From positions 434,001-498,000 of the forward strand of contig CALSPF010000001.1 of NCBI GenBank assembly GCA_943788165.1: a stretch of 64,000 nucleotides of DNA. Direction: 5' to 3'. How positions within the stretch are numbered: the stretch's first letter is position 1; the number at the start of each line of letters is the position of its first letter. Origin of the DNA: an uncultured Flavobacteriaceae bacterium (GTDB lineage Bacteria > Bacteroidota > Bacteroidia > Flavobacteriales > Flavobacteriaceae). Below are positions 53,982 through 63,012 of this stretch, piece by piece. The translations under genes were made by a program, and so were the position numbers. Under the pieces are notes generated by a model. The model was not told where the DNA came from, made no database searches, and saw nothing but the letters and a program-made list of their open reading frames with translations.

Positions 53982-54213
53982 CGCTTTTCGAAAATAAAAT
54001 AAAGCCTTTACTGTCAAGAAAAAAATGCAAGTTGTTGAGGAGTTATTCACATCAAGAGTAAATTCCATGAAAGGATTTCCCTTAACTTTTTTCAAGCTAA
54101 AACCATGCGTTTATTTTCTAAGCCCATGAAAATTATTTTAGTTCCCATGAATTGCTTCTCTGAAGTAAAGTATTAATTTTTAACATTAAAAAAGAGGTAA
54201 AACACTTTTTAGT
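53982..54213. other. Non-coding gap between divergent purL and the TetR gene
   Basis: AT-rich intergenic DNA of about 230 bp upstream of both genes. I see no gene, RNA or convincing hairpin. The word CCCATGAA recurs at 54122 and 54145, with CCATGAA also at 54066; the meaning is unclear. Any further upstream control of purL would lie here. Confidence 0.5.
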
Positions 54214-54230
54214 TAATAGTATTACTATTA
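54214..54230. promoter_or_regulatory. Candidate TetR operator: palindrome over the -7 box
   Basis: TAATAGTA-T-TACTATTA, perfect 8-bp arms around one central base. Its right end overlaps the -7 box TATATTTG at 54229-54236, so a bound dimer would block the promoter of the adjacent tetR-type gene. Confidence 0.75.
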
Positions 54231-54236
54231 TATTTG
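54229..54236 (+). promoter_or_regulatory. Promoter -7 box of the TetR gene
   Basis: TATATTTG, exact TAnnTTTG match, ending 6 bp before the preferred ATG at 54243, so the mRNA would be leaderless or nearly so. An in-frame TTG at 54234 lies inside this box and cannot reasonably be the start. Confidence 0.6.
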
Positions 54237-54242
54237 CAAAGA

Positions 54243-54917
54243 ATGAAAAATCTTCAAGTAAATATTGTCATTAGTCCTGAGCTATATTCAAAGAATCCAG
54301 AATCATCAGCTCTTGGGCATAAAATTGTTTCAAAAAGTATTGAAATGATTAATGAACTTGGTTTCGAAGATTTTACGTTTAAAAAATTAGGCGCGTCTAT
54401 AGGTTCAAACGAAAGTTCAGTTTATCGCTATTTTGAAAGCAAACATACCCTGTTGGTATATTTGACCGATTGGTATTGGAGTTGGATAGAATATAAATTG
54501 GTTTTTTCAACCCTAAATATCAGTTCCTCCTCAGAGAAATTGGAGAAAGCAATCACAATCTTGACTCAAGAAATTATTGAGGACAATTCATTTTCCTTTA
54601 TCAACGAAGTGCTTTTAAATAAGATCATTGTTTCGGAATCGTCTAAGGCCTACCATACCAAAGCAATTGACAAAGAAAACGAAAAAGGTTACTATACTAC
54701 CTACAAAAGGGTGGTGCAACGCGTTAGTGATTTTGTTTTAGAAATCAATCCTTCCTATGAATTTCCCCATATGCTTATTTCTACTGCAATAGAGGGAGCA
54801 CATCAGCAACGGTATTTTTCGGAACACCTACCTTCGTTAACAGATGTTGCAAAAGGGAAAGATAATATTGTTCGTTTTTACAAGGATTTAGTGTTCAAAA
54901 CAATAGAGAAGAAGTAA
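54243..54917 (+). CDS. TetR-family transcriptional regulator
   Basis: About 224 aa. The N-terminal TetR helix-turn-helix is FTFKKLGASIGSNESSVYRYFESKHTLL at about residues 44-71; the C-terminal effector domain is not recognised. Start choice: the ATG at 54243 is preferred over the in-frame TTG at 54234, which lies within the promoter -7 box. The next gene starts within the stop (TAATG), so the two are co-translated. A palindrome over the promoter suggests autorepression. The partner membrane protein is probably part of what it controls; the downstream SulP operon, 145 bp beyond, may be too. Confidence 0.88.
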   Translation: MKNLQVNIVISPELYSKNPESSALGHKIVSKSIEMINELGFEDFTFKKLGASIGSNESSVYRYFESKHTLLVYLTDWYWSWIEYKLVFSTLNISSSSEKLEKAITILTQEIIEDNSFSFINEVLLNKIIVSESSKAYHTKAIDKENEKGYYTTYKRVVQRVSDFVLEINPSYEFPHMLISTAIEGAHQQRYFSEHLPSLTDVAKGKDNIVRFYKDLVFKTIEKK

Positions 54918-55246
54918 TGAAAGAAAAGTATACAGCTTTAGCGATTTTACGCTTGTTTGCCTTTGTTTTTGTTCTTGGCTCAGTGATACTTCAGCCCATA
55001 ATGCAATCGATGACTCTCTTAAATGATCACGAAATTACCGCAATAGATTTTACATTGGACACTGATACGGGCGAAAATGAAAGCCCTGAAGAAGATGAAG
55101 CGAAGGATCAAAAGATGGAGCCTTTAGTTGATTTTAAAGACCAAAAAGGGGGGAATTTTGCCAAAAAACATGCGATTTTCGCAAAACAATATTTGTCGCA
55201 AGATTACACCTTAGAGATTCATATTCCACCTCCTGAACACAGTTAG
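54917..55246 (+). CDS. Small single-pass membrane protein of unknown function
   Basis: 109 aa, not recognised. One N-terminal hydrophobic segment (LAILRLFAFVFVLGSVILQP) is followed by a very acidic stretch (TGENESPEEDEAKD) and a tail with basic residues ending IHIPPPEHS. The segment could be an anchor or an uncleaved signal. Its ATG overlaps the TetR stop by one base, so it is translationally coupled to the regulator. A partner, sensor or target role is only a guess. Confidence 0.65.
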   Translation: MKEKYTALAILRLFAFVFVLGSVILQPIMQSMTLLNDHEITAIDFTLDTDTGENESPEEDEAKDQKMEPLVDFKDQKGGNFAKKHAIFAKQYLSQDYTLEIHIPPPEHS

Positions 55247-55390
55247 AATTTATGATTAGGTAAAATGTAATTTTCATTATAACCGAATTTAAATTCCTTT
55301 TCAGACTACCCTAACACCATATTCATTTTATTCCTATTCGACCATTGACAGACCTCAATTGTTGACACAAACTATTTTAATTAATTTACA
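55247..55390 (+). other. Upstream region of the SulP-carbonic anhydrase operon
   Basis: 144-bp intergenic stretch. Two TTGACA hexamers occur at 55345-55350 and 55362-55367, 17 bp apart. No exact TAnnTTTG box was found before the SulP ATG, so the promoter is not assigned. Confidence 0.35.
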
Positions 55391-56980
55391 ATGAACACTT
55401 CAAATCCACTTAAAAATTTAAAGACAGATATTCCAGCCAGTATCCTTGTCTTCTTTGTTGCCATTCCCTTATGTTTAGGAATAGCATTGGCCAGTGGCGC
55501 TCCACTTTTTTCTGGGCTTATTGCCGGAATTATTGGAGGAGTTGTTGTCGGAGCCATTAGTGGTTCCCAAGTTGGTGTAAGTGGTCCCGCTGCAGGATTA
55601 GCGGCTATTGTCCTTACCTCGATTGGAACCCTTGGCGGTTTTGAAAACTTTCTTTTGGCCGTTGTGTTGGGAGGGGTTATTCAGTTTCTTTTTGGTGTTC
55701 TCAAAGCCGGGGTAATTGGTTATTATTTCCCCTCTTCCGTGATTAAAGGAATGCTAACCGGGATTGGGATTATTATTATCCTAAAACAAATACCACATTT
55801 CTTTGGCTACAATGCTGCCACAGAGGGAAGTTTTGCCTTCTTCCAAGTAGACGGTGGAAATACCTTCTCGGAGATAATTAATTCCATAAACTTTATAAGC
55901 CCTGGAGCAACTTTGATTGCTTTTATTGGACTCTTTATTTTGTTATTATGGAGCAATGTATTGTCATCCAAAGGGAAAATATTTCAATTGATCCAGGGTC
56001 CCTTGGTGGCTGTTGTTGCAGGAATAGTATACTTTTTTGTGATCGACGAAAATTCCTTTTGGGGAATTTCAAATAATCTTCTTGTAAGTGTTCCTGTACC
56101 AGATGATGCAGCTTCATTCTTGGCGCAGTTTCGTTTCCCGAATTTTGGCGTTATTGGAAACCCTCAAATTTGGGTTACCGCTTTCACCATTGCATTGGTA
56201 GCTAGTTTGGAAACTTTGTTGTGCGTTGAAGCGACAAATAAAATCGATCCGTTGAAAAGAGTTACGCCAACCAATAGAGAACTGTTGGCTCAAGGAATTG
56301 GAAATATCTTTTCGGGGCTCATTGGAGGTCTTCCTGTTACACAAGTTATTGTGCGTAGTTCGGCAAATATTCAGTCGGGAGGAAGAACGAAAATGGCCGC
56401 CATTATTCACGGATTACTATTGCTTATTTCTGTGATATTAATTCCAAATTTATTGAATAAAATTCCTTTGTCTGTATTGGCTTCAATCCTATTTATTGTA
56501 GGGTATAAATTGGCAAAACCAAGCTTGTTCAAAGAAATGTACCTTCTGGGTTGGAAACAATTCACTCCCTTTATTGTTACTGTTTTAGGGATAATTTTCA
56601 CTGATTTATTGATTGGAATAGCCTTGGGGTTAATGGTTGGAATTGTTGTTATCTTAATCAAGAGTTTCCAGAATTCACATTTCTTGCACATTGAAGATGT
56701 GAGTAATGGGAAACACAAAATTAAAATGACATTAGCTGAAGAAGTTACGTTCTTCAATAAAGGTGCGATCTTAAAAGAACTAGCTAGTTTACCACCTGAT
56801 AGTTTCTTAGATTTGGATGTGCGAAAAACACGCTATCTGGATAACGATATCATTGAGATTTTAGAAGATTTCTCTGAAAAGGCACGTAACAGAAATATAC
56901 ATATCAATTTAATTTCTGAAAGAGGAATACAAGAAAACCCTGAAAGTTTTATTCAGTTTTTTCAATTACAATTAAAATAG
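55391..56980 (+). CDS. SulP-family anion transporter with STAS domain, probable bicarbonate transporter
   Basis: 529 aa, inner-membrane protein with 10-12 hydrophobic segments. The SulP core has ASILVFFVAIPLCLGIALA near the N-terminus and the GSQVGVSGPAAGLAA region; the C-terminal ~90 residues form a STAS domain (FFNKGAILKELASLP, LDLDVRKTRYLDNDI). SulP proteins carry sulfate, bicarbonate or other anions, and sequence alone does not decide. Carbonic anhydrase 19 bp downstream favours BicA-like bicarbonate uptake. Similar pairs are reported in proteorhodopsin-bearing flavobacteria. Confidence 0.88.
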   Translation: MNTSNPLKNLKTDIPASILVFFVAIPLCLGIALASGAPLFSGLIAGIIGGVVVGAISGSQVGVSGPAAGLAAIVLTSIGTLGGFENFLLAVVLGGVIQFLFGVLKAGVIGYYFPSSVIKGMLTGIGIIIILKQIPHFFGYNAATEGSFAFFQVDGGNTFSEIINSINFISPGATLIAFIGLFILLLWSNVLSSKGKIFQLIQGPLVAVVAGIVYFFVIDENSFWGISNNLLVSVPVPDDAASFLAQFRFPNFGVIGNPQIWVTAFTIALVASLETLLCVEATNKIDPLKRVTPTNRELLAQGIGNIFSGLIGGLPVTQVIVRSSANIQSGGRTKMAAIIHGLLLLISVILIPNLLNKIPLSVLASILFIVGYKLAKPSLFKEMYLLGWKQFTPFIVTVLGIIFTDLLIGIALGLMVGIVVILIKSFQNSHFLHIEDVSNGKHKIKMTLAEEVTFFNKGAILKELASLPPDSFLDLDVRKTRYLDNDIIEILEDFSEKARNRNIHINLISERGIQENPESFIQFFQLQLK

Positions 56981-56999
56981 TTAAATAAAAAAGATACAT

Positions 57000-57629
57000 A
57001 TGAAAGCACACACAAAAGACACCCAAGCTTTAATGACACTACAAACTTCATTAACGGCTTTAAAAGAAGGAAATGAACGGTTCATCAATGGAAATCAAGT
57101 TACCCGTAACTTAAATGCACAAGTAGAAGATACCAGTTCGGGACAATATCCTTTTGCAACAGTATTACACTGTATCGACTCTAGGGTTTCTGCAGAGCAT
57201 ATTTTCGACCAAGGAATTGGTGATTTGTTTAGTATCCGTATTGCCGGAAACTTTGTGAATCAAGATATTCTTGGGAGCATGGAATTTGCCTGTAAGCTTG
57301 CCGGAACCAAAGTTCTCGTTGTTCTTGGACACACGGCGTGTGGAGCTGTAAAAGGCGCATGTGATCATGCAAGAATGGGGAATTTAACCTCCCTTATTAA
57401 TAAATTAGAGCCTGCTGTTGACGCTGTTTCTTCTCCAGCAAATGAAAGTGAGCGAACCTCTGCTAATATCGATTTTGTCAATGCTGTAGCAGCAAAGAAT
57501 GTTGAAATGACCATGGCAGATATACGTGAGAAAAGCCCAATCTTGAAGGAGATGGAAGCCAATGGAGAAATTCAAATTGTTGGCGGTATGTATGATATTG
57601 CTACAGGAAAAGTTTCCTTTTATGCTTAA
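57000..57629 (+). CDS. Beta-class carbonic anhydrase
   Basis: Zinc enzyme interconverting CO2 and bicarbonate. 209 aa. The metal ligands are Cys58 (HCIDSRVSAE, with the Asp60-Arg62 pair), His111 and Cys114 (GHTACGAVKGAC), typical of beta-CAs. There is no signal peptide, so it is cytoplasmic. It follows the SulP gene by 19 bp and overlaps the DUF2490 gene by 8 bp, so the three form an operon, probably for bicarbonate supply to carboxylations. Confidence 0.94.
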   Translation: MKAHTKDTQALMTLQTSLTALKEGNERFINGNQVTRNLNAQVEDTSSGQYPFATVLHCIDSRVSAEHIFDQGIGDLFSIRIAGNFVNQDILGSMEFACKLAGTKVLVVLGHTACGAVKGACDHARMGNLTSLINKLEPAVDAVSSPANESERTSANIDFVNAVAAKNVEMTMADIREKSPILKEMEANGEIQIVGGMYDIATGKVSFYA

Positions 57630-58296
57630 GCACGTTAAACTGACGTTGGTAGCATTAACATTACTGTTAATGCTACCTTCTTTATCTTTTGCACAAGAGA
57701 GTAATCTCGGGAACTGGTTAATCTATATTGGAAGCAAGAAGGTGAATGAAAAATGGAATATTCACAACGAAGTGCAATACCGAAATTATAACGCCATAGG
57801 TGACTTGGAACAACTGTTGTTGCGAACCGGTATTGGTTATAACTTGACAGAAAATAACAATAATTTACTCTTGGGATACGGGTATATTTTATCCGAAAAT
57901 TACGTCCAGAATGGGCGCGATAAATTTGATGTGAATGAGCACCGCATTTTCCAACAATTTACTAACAAACAAAAGTTGGGAAGAATTGGCTTAAGTCAAC
58001 GGTACCGGTTTGAGCAACGTTTTGTTGAAGATGATTTCAAAATGCGTTTTCGTTACTTCATATCCCTAAACATTCCTTTGGCTAAAAAAGAAACAGAGAA
58101 CCCAAAATATTACTTGTCGGCTTATAATGAGATATTTTTGAATACAAAATCTTCCATTTTTGACCGAAATCGCGTCTATGGAGGGATTGGTTATAAACTC
58201 AATGTTAATATTCGTATTGAAGCTGGTTACATGAATCAGTTTTTTGAAACGAGTAGCCGAGACCAGTTTAACCTAATCACCTTCGTTGATTTTTAA
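57622..58296 (+). CDS. DUF2490-family outer-membrane protein
   Basis: About 224 aa. The ATG at 57622 gives a clean signal peptide (LTLVALTLLLMLPSLSFAQ) and overlaps the carbonic anhydrase stop by 8 bp; an earlier in-frame ATG at 57562 would lie far inside that gene and precede the signal peptide with 20 odd residues. The mature protein is beta-strand-rich with alternating aromatic residues, as in small outer-membrane barrels. The function of DUF2490 is unknown; a porin-like or stabilising role for the adjacent transporter is possible. It converges with the rRNA methyltransferase gene, 1 bp away. Confidence 0.82.
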   Translation: MLKHVKLTLVALTLLLMLPSLSFAQESNLGNWLIYIGSKKVNEKWNIHNEVQYRNYNAIGDLEQLLLRTGIGYNLTENNNNLLLGYGYILSENYVQNGRDKFDVNEHRIFQQFTNKQKLGRIGLSQRYRFEQRFVEDDFKMRFRYFISLNIPLAKKETENPKYYLSAYNEIFLNTKSSIFDRNRVYGGIGYKLNVNIRIEAGYMNQFFETSSRDQFNLITFVDF

Positions 58297-58297
58297 G

Positions 58298-59500
58298 CTA
58301 TAATTTTTGTAGGCGAGCCATGTAGAAACCGTCAAAAGCGCTTTTAGTTGGTAAAATGGTTTTTTCTTCAACAAGACTAAAGTCAGCATTACTTTCAAGG
58401 AATGAAACTATTTGTTCTTCGTTTTCTGAGGGTAGAATAGAGCAGGTAGCATATACCATGCTGCCTCCTTTTTTCACCCAATTGGCTCCTTTATTAAGCA
58501 GTTCTCGTTGTGTTGCTTGTAAACTTTCGAGTGTCTCTGGCTGGAGGTTCCATTTAATTTCAGGACTTCTCTTTAGTGTGCCAAGGCCACTACAGGGAGC
58601 ATCGATTAAAAGTACATCTGCCCAGTTGGTGTTTTCTTGAAGGCTTGTTTTGTCTTCCAAAACAGCAGCTTCGAGAAGAGTGAGTTTAGCTCGTTTTGCG
58701 CGTCGGTTGAGTTCTTTTAATTTATTGGGTTCAACATCATAGGCTTTTATAACTCCTTTGTTGTGCATGAGGGAGGCAAAATGTAAGGTTTTCCCTCCTG
58801 CACCTGCACACAAGTCAATAACATTCATGCCAGGTTCTACCTGACAAAAAGGAGCGATTTGTTGAGAATTAGCGTCTTGTATTTCGAAATATCCATGGGT
58901 AAAAAGCGGGTTTTTACTTAGTTTTCGTCCTTTCGGAAGTAGGAGTGCATCAGGGTATTTTTTTGAAATAACACTTTCTACTTGATATTTTTCTTGCAAT
59001 TCTGTCTGTACTTTTTTTGGACTCGCCTTTAAGCGGTTTACACGAAGGGAGATACCAGCTTGTTTATTTAGTGCGATGCATTGCTTTTTCCATACTCCGC
59101 CCAATTCTTTTTCCCCAAGACCAAATAACCAGTCAGGAAACGAATGTTCAACGGCCTCTTGCGGGGGTGTAAGGGCAAGAAGTTTCGCTTTGGATAGGTG
59201 GGGAGTACAGTCCATTTCATTCCAGTCAGGAATGCTATAGTCGTTTAAAATGCACCAGGTTTTCAACCAAGACCAATAGGGTACATCAGTATCCTTTAGT
59301 TCTGCGTAGAAGCTATAAAGTCTGTTCCAACGCAGTATTTCATATACAGCGCCATACAATAGGTTACGATCTCTTGCACCCCACTTTGGGTGTTCTTCGA
59401 GACAGTTTTCTAATACACGGGAGGCGCGTTTGTTTTCCTCAAGTATAGTTGATAGTGCATTTGCAATGGCCTCTGCTTGATTGGGATGTATTTTTCGCAT
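58298..59500 (-). CDS. RsmB/NOP-family RNA (cytosine-C5) methyltransferase
   Basis: 400 aa. An N-terminal NusB-like/PUA-like region is followed by the class I SAM-methyltransferase domain: IDLCAGAGGKTLHFA (SAM loop), the catalytic Cys in DAPCSGLGTLKRSPEI and the second Cys in YATCSILPSENEEQI. RsmB methylates C967 of 16S rRNA; the target here is presumed, not proven. It starts 4 bp after the broken ABC exporter on the same strand and is the last gene of that operon. Confidence 0.9.
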   Translation of the reverse strand: MRKIHPNQAEAIANALSTILEENKRASRVLENCLEEHPKWGARDRNLLYGAVYEILRWNRLYSFYAELKDTDVPYWSWLKTWCILNDYSIPDWNEMDCTPHLSKAKLLALTPPQEAVEHSFPDWLFGLGEKELGGVWKKQCIALNKQAGISLRVNRLKASPKKVQTELQEKYQVESVISKKYPDALLLPKGRKLSKNPLFTHGYFEIQDANSQQIAPFCQVEPGMNVIDLCAGAGGKTLHFASLMHNKGVIKAYDVEPNKLKELNRRAKRAKLTLLEAAVLEDKTSLQENTNWADVLLIDAPCSGLGTLKRSPEIKWNLQPETLESLQATQRELLNKGANWVKKGGSMVYATCSILPSENEEQIVSFLESNADFSLVEEKTILPTKSAFDGFYMARLQKL

Positions 59501-59504
59501 GAAT

Positions 59505-61324
59505 TTATAAACGTTGCAGTTTTACCAGAGAAGCATAGGCTCCTTCGGCTTGCATGAGTTGTTGATGGTTTCCTTGTTCGACAATTTTTCCTTTGTCCAT
59601 TACTACAATAGAGTCGGCTCTTTGGATGGTTGACAAACGATGCGCAATGACCAAAGATGTGCGGTCTTGCATCAGTTTTTCTAGGGCTTGTTGGACTAGA
59701 TTTTCTGAACCAGAATCTAGGGCTGAGGTTGCTTCATCTAAAATAAGAATAGTAGGGTTCTTTAATATGGCGCGAGCAATGGAAAGACGTTGTTTTTGCC
59801 CTCCAGAAAGTTTACCTCCTCCGTCACCAATGTTGGTTTGGTATCCGTTGGGAAGCTCCATGATAAAATCGTGAGCATTGGCAATTTTTGCTGCGCTTAT
59901 CATTTCTTCTTTGGAGGCATTTGGTTTCCCCAAGCAAAGATTGTTGGCTACAGTATCATTAAATAAAATAGCTTCTTGCGTAACCACGCCAATAAGTTGA
60001 CGTAGGTTTTCTTTAGCAATATTTTTTATGTTAATTCCGTCAATGGTAATTTCTCCACTCGTCACATCATAGAATCGGTTCAAGAGTTTAGCTAGGGTAG
60101 TTTTTCCGCTCCCCGATTCACCGACCAACGCTATGGTTTTTCCTTTTTTAAGACTGAGGTTGAAATTTTCTAATAAGGCATGATCTCCATAAGAGAAGCC
60201 TACTTTGGTGAAATTTACCGACTGGGTTAATTCATCTAATTGTTGAGGGGAACTACTTTCTTTAATGCTGTTCTCTGTTTCCAATAGTTCGATTACACGT
60301 TCTGCTGCTGCATCACCTTTTTTGATGGTATAGGTTGCTTTACTGATCGCTTTGGCTGGCGTAAGAATATTGTATGCCAAAAGCATGAAGGAAAGGAAAA
60401 CAGTTCCGGATAAACTTTGATCAACAAGCACCATTTTTCCGCCAAACCAAAGAAGTCCACCGATAACGCCAATCCCTAGAAACTCGCTCATGGGAGAGGC
60501 TAGATTTTGTCGGTTGATGAGGGTGTTGTTGAAATGATAAAATCGGTTGGTTGAAGCAGCAAATTTTTGATAGAATTGGTTTTCTGCAAAAAAGGCTTTG
60601 ACAATGGTGAGTCCACCCAAGGTTTCCTCAATAATGGATAAAAACTCTCCTTGTTCTTTTTGTACACGATCCGATTTTCGCTTCAATGCTTTTCCAATAG
60701 TGGAAATGATTAATCCAGAAATAGGAATGAATAAGAGTACAAATAAACTCAGGTTAACATCTATGTTGAACATTAAAATGAGGGTAAATACAATCGTGAG
60801 GGGTTCGCGAATAAAAACTTCTAGTATGGATAGAAAGGAGTGCTGAATTTCCAACACATCCGCTGTCATTCGGGCAATGGTATCTCCTTTTTTCTTTTCA
60901 CTAAAAAATGCAATGGGCAGATCAATAATTTTTTGAAAAAGATCATTGCGGAGGTCTTCTAAAATTCCGTTTCGCAAAAATGTAATGAAGAACAGCGCAA
61001 AATAATTGAATAAATTCTTTAAAAAAAATAAGATAAGTATCAATCCAATGGATAGCATTAGGGCAAACAATGGATCATCGTTTACTGTTTGTGAAATCTC
61101 ATAATTTATTCTGTTCGTCAAATAATCTTTCAGTCCAGAAAGACCAGTGTAGATTGGGAGCGTATCACTTTTGGTGTTTCTCCAAACAATACATTTAGCA
61201 TAGGAACCATTGCTATAAAGGAGATTGCACTAAATAAAGCGTAGAAAATATTGAAAAAGACATTGAGCCCAATAAATATTTTATAGGGTCCTGCATAGGC
61301 AAATATTTTCTTGAAATAGGTCAT
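59505..61324 (-). pseudogene. MsbA-like ABC exporter (TMD-NBD fusion), broken by a 1-base frameshift
   Basis: Two reading frames cover what is normally one ~606-aa exporter. The N-terminal part (61130-61324) starts with ATG and carries the first membrane helix; the rest (59505-61121, 538 aa from a TTG) has the other helices and the ATPase: Walker A GESGSGKTTL, signature LSGGQKQRL, Walker B ILILDEATSALD. Adding one A to the four-A run at 61169-61172 joins them to read ETPKSDTLPIYTGLSG, restoring a family-length protein. Bacteroidota relatives are MsbA-like lipid exporters, though the substrate is not known here. The break may be a real mutation or a sequencing error. Confidence 0.85.
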
Positions 61325-61365
61325 CTAGAAGGTAAAAACATTAATGAGTAGTTGGCACTTTTGTT

Positions 61366-63012
61366 TTAATTGCTCTTGTACTGCAGCATAATTGATGCTT
61401 TGTCAAGGGGGGTGTTGACACTAAAGTAATATTTAATTTTTGGTTCTGTCCCACTGGGTCGAACAGCGATGGTAGATCCATCTTCTAAATGAAAGCGCAG
61501 TACATTCGCAGGGGGTAAATCAATGGCTTGTTTTTTACCAGTTACGGATGTGGAGGTGCCAGCAAGAAAATCATCGAATGTAATCACGGCTATTCCAGCA
61601 ATTTTTGTTGGCGTATTGTTGCGGAAATCGTGCATTAATGCATCAATCTCTTCTGCTCCTTTTTTACCTTTTTTTGTCACAGAGACAAGATCTTCGTGGA
61701 AGCAGCCATAGCGTTGATAACTGTCTATGAGGTAAGCATAGATTGAGCTTCCTTTTGTGGCCAAATGAGCTTGCAGATCGCAAGCCAACAAAGCAGCACT
61801 AATAGCGTCTTTGTCTCGAACATCATGGCCAAATAAGTAACCATAACTTTCTTCGCCGCCACACAAGAAAGTTTGTTCTGGGAAATCTTGAATCATTTTG
61901 GCAATCCATTTAAATCCGGTCAGTCCCAATTTGCATTCTACGTTAAATGCTTCTGCCATTTTAATCATCATGGGTGTAGAAACAATTGTTGAGGCAATAA
62001 AGTTTTTGGAGGATATTGAGCTGTTTTCAAGCACAAAGCGAGTCAAGACAACCATCAGCTGATTCCCGTTTAAAAGAGTCCATTCTCCGTTGAGATTTTT
62101 AACACCAATACCTAGACGATCTGCATCAGGATCTGTGCCCAAAATAATATCAGCATTCACTTCTTTTGCTTTTTTAAGGGCGAGTGTAAAAGCTTCTTTT
62201 TCTTCTGGATTTGGAGAAACTACCGTGGGAAAATTCCCATTGGGCTCACTTTGTTCGTCTACCCAGTAAGTGCTGGTGTAGCCTGCTTTTTCGAAAACCG
62301 TTGGCATAGTAGCAATAGCGGTTCCGTGAAGTGATGTAAACACTACCGATGTTTTTTGACGCTCCGCTTCAGTAAGAAGGCTTTTGCTAACAACAGTGTC
62401 TGCATAGACTTCATCTACTTCTTTGTCGATGTTGTGGATCAACGCTGCGTTTTCTTCCCAGCGAATGTCTGAAAAGTTAAGCGCTTCGATATATTGAACA
62501 ATTTGCTTGTCTTCTGGTGGAACGATTTGTCCACCGTGTTGGTTATACACTTTGTATCCGTTGTATTCTGGTGGATTGTGAGATGCCGTTAAAACAATCC
62601 CTGCCTGTGCTTCTAGCTGACGTACGGCATAGGAGAGAACAGGGGTAGAGCGTAGGGAGGAAAAAAGATAGGTATCAATATTATTGGCTGAAAATACTTT
62701 GGCGACAGCTTTCGCAAAAGTGTGACTGTTGTTCCGGCAATCGTATGCAATGACGATTTTTGGTGCAATATTTTTAAAACTAGCATTGAGGTAATTGGCC
62801 AAACCTTGGCTTGCTTTCCCAAGTGTATAGCGATTGATACGATTGGTACCTGCTCCCATAATTCCACGCATGCCACCGGTTCCAAAAGCGACATCGGTGT
62901 AAAAGGCGTCTTCTAATTCAGTTGGGTTTTGTCGGAGTGTATCGACTTCTGCAATTGTACTTTCGTCAAAGGGCGATTTCTCCCACTGTTCAATTCGTTC
63001 GTTAAGTGTCAT
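61366..63012 (-). CDS. Alpha-D-phosphohexomutase (phosphoglucomutase/phosphomannomutase)
   Basis: Moves phosphate between C1 and C6 of glucose or mannose, feeding nucleotide-sugar and envelope synthesis. 548 aa. The phosphoserine loop has Ser144 in TASHNPPEYNGYKVY, the metal-binding loop is DPDADRLGIG, the sugar loop is GGEESYGYLFG and the phosphate-binding loop is RPSGTEPKIKYY. The substrate (glucose or mannose) cannot be told. It overlaps the GT2 gene by 11 bp and is followed after 41 bp by the broken ABC exporter. Confidence 0.94.
   Translation of the reverse strand: MTLNERIEQWEKSPFDESTIAEVDTLRQNPTELEDAFYTDVAFGTGGMRGIMGAGTNRINRYTLGKASQGLANYLNASFKNIAPKIVIAYDCRNNSHTFAKAVAKVFSANNIDTYLFSSLRSTPVLSYAVRQLEAQAGIVLTASHNPPEYNGYKVYNQHGGQIVPPEDKQIVQYIEALNFSDIRWEENAALIHNIDKEVDEVYADTVVSKSLLTEAERQKTSVVFTSLHGTAIATMPTVFEKAGYTSTYWVDEQSEPNGNFPTVVSPNPEEKEAFTLALKKAKEVNADIILGTDPDADRLGIGVKNLNGEWTLLNGNQLMVVLTRFVLENSSISSKNFIASTIVSTPMMIKMAEAFNVECKLGLTGFKWIAKMIQDFPEQTFLCGGEESYGYLFGHDVRDKDAISAALLACDLQAHLATKGSSIYAYLIDSYQRYGCFHEDLVSVTKKGKKGAEEIDALMHDFRNNTPTKIAGIAVITFDDFLAGTSTSVTGKKQAIDLPPANVLRFHLEDGSTIAVRPSGTEPKIKYYFSVNTPLDKASIMLQYKSN

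Noticed and set aside
57562..57621. Longer N-terminus of the DUF2490 protein
   Set aside because: It would overlap the carbonic anhydrase by 68 bp and put 20 residues before a clear signal peptide.
61130..61172. Programmed -1 frameshift in the ABC exporter
   Set aside because: The AAAA site permits a slip but there is no canonical slippery heptamer or evident stimulatory structure; mutation or read error is simpler.
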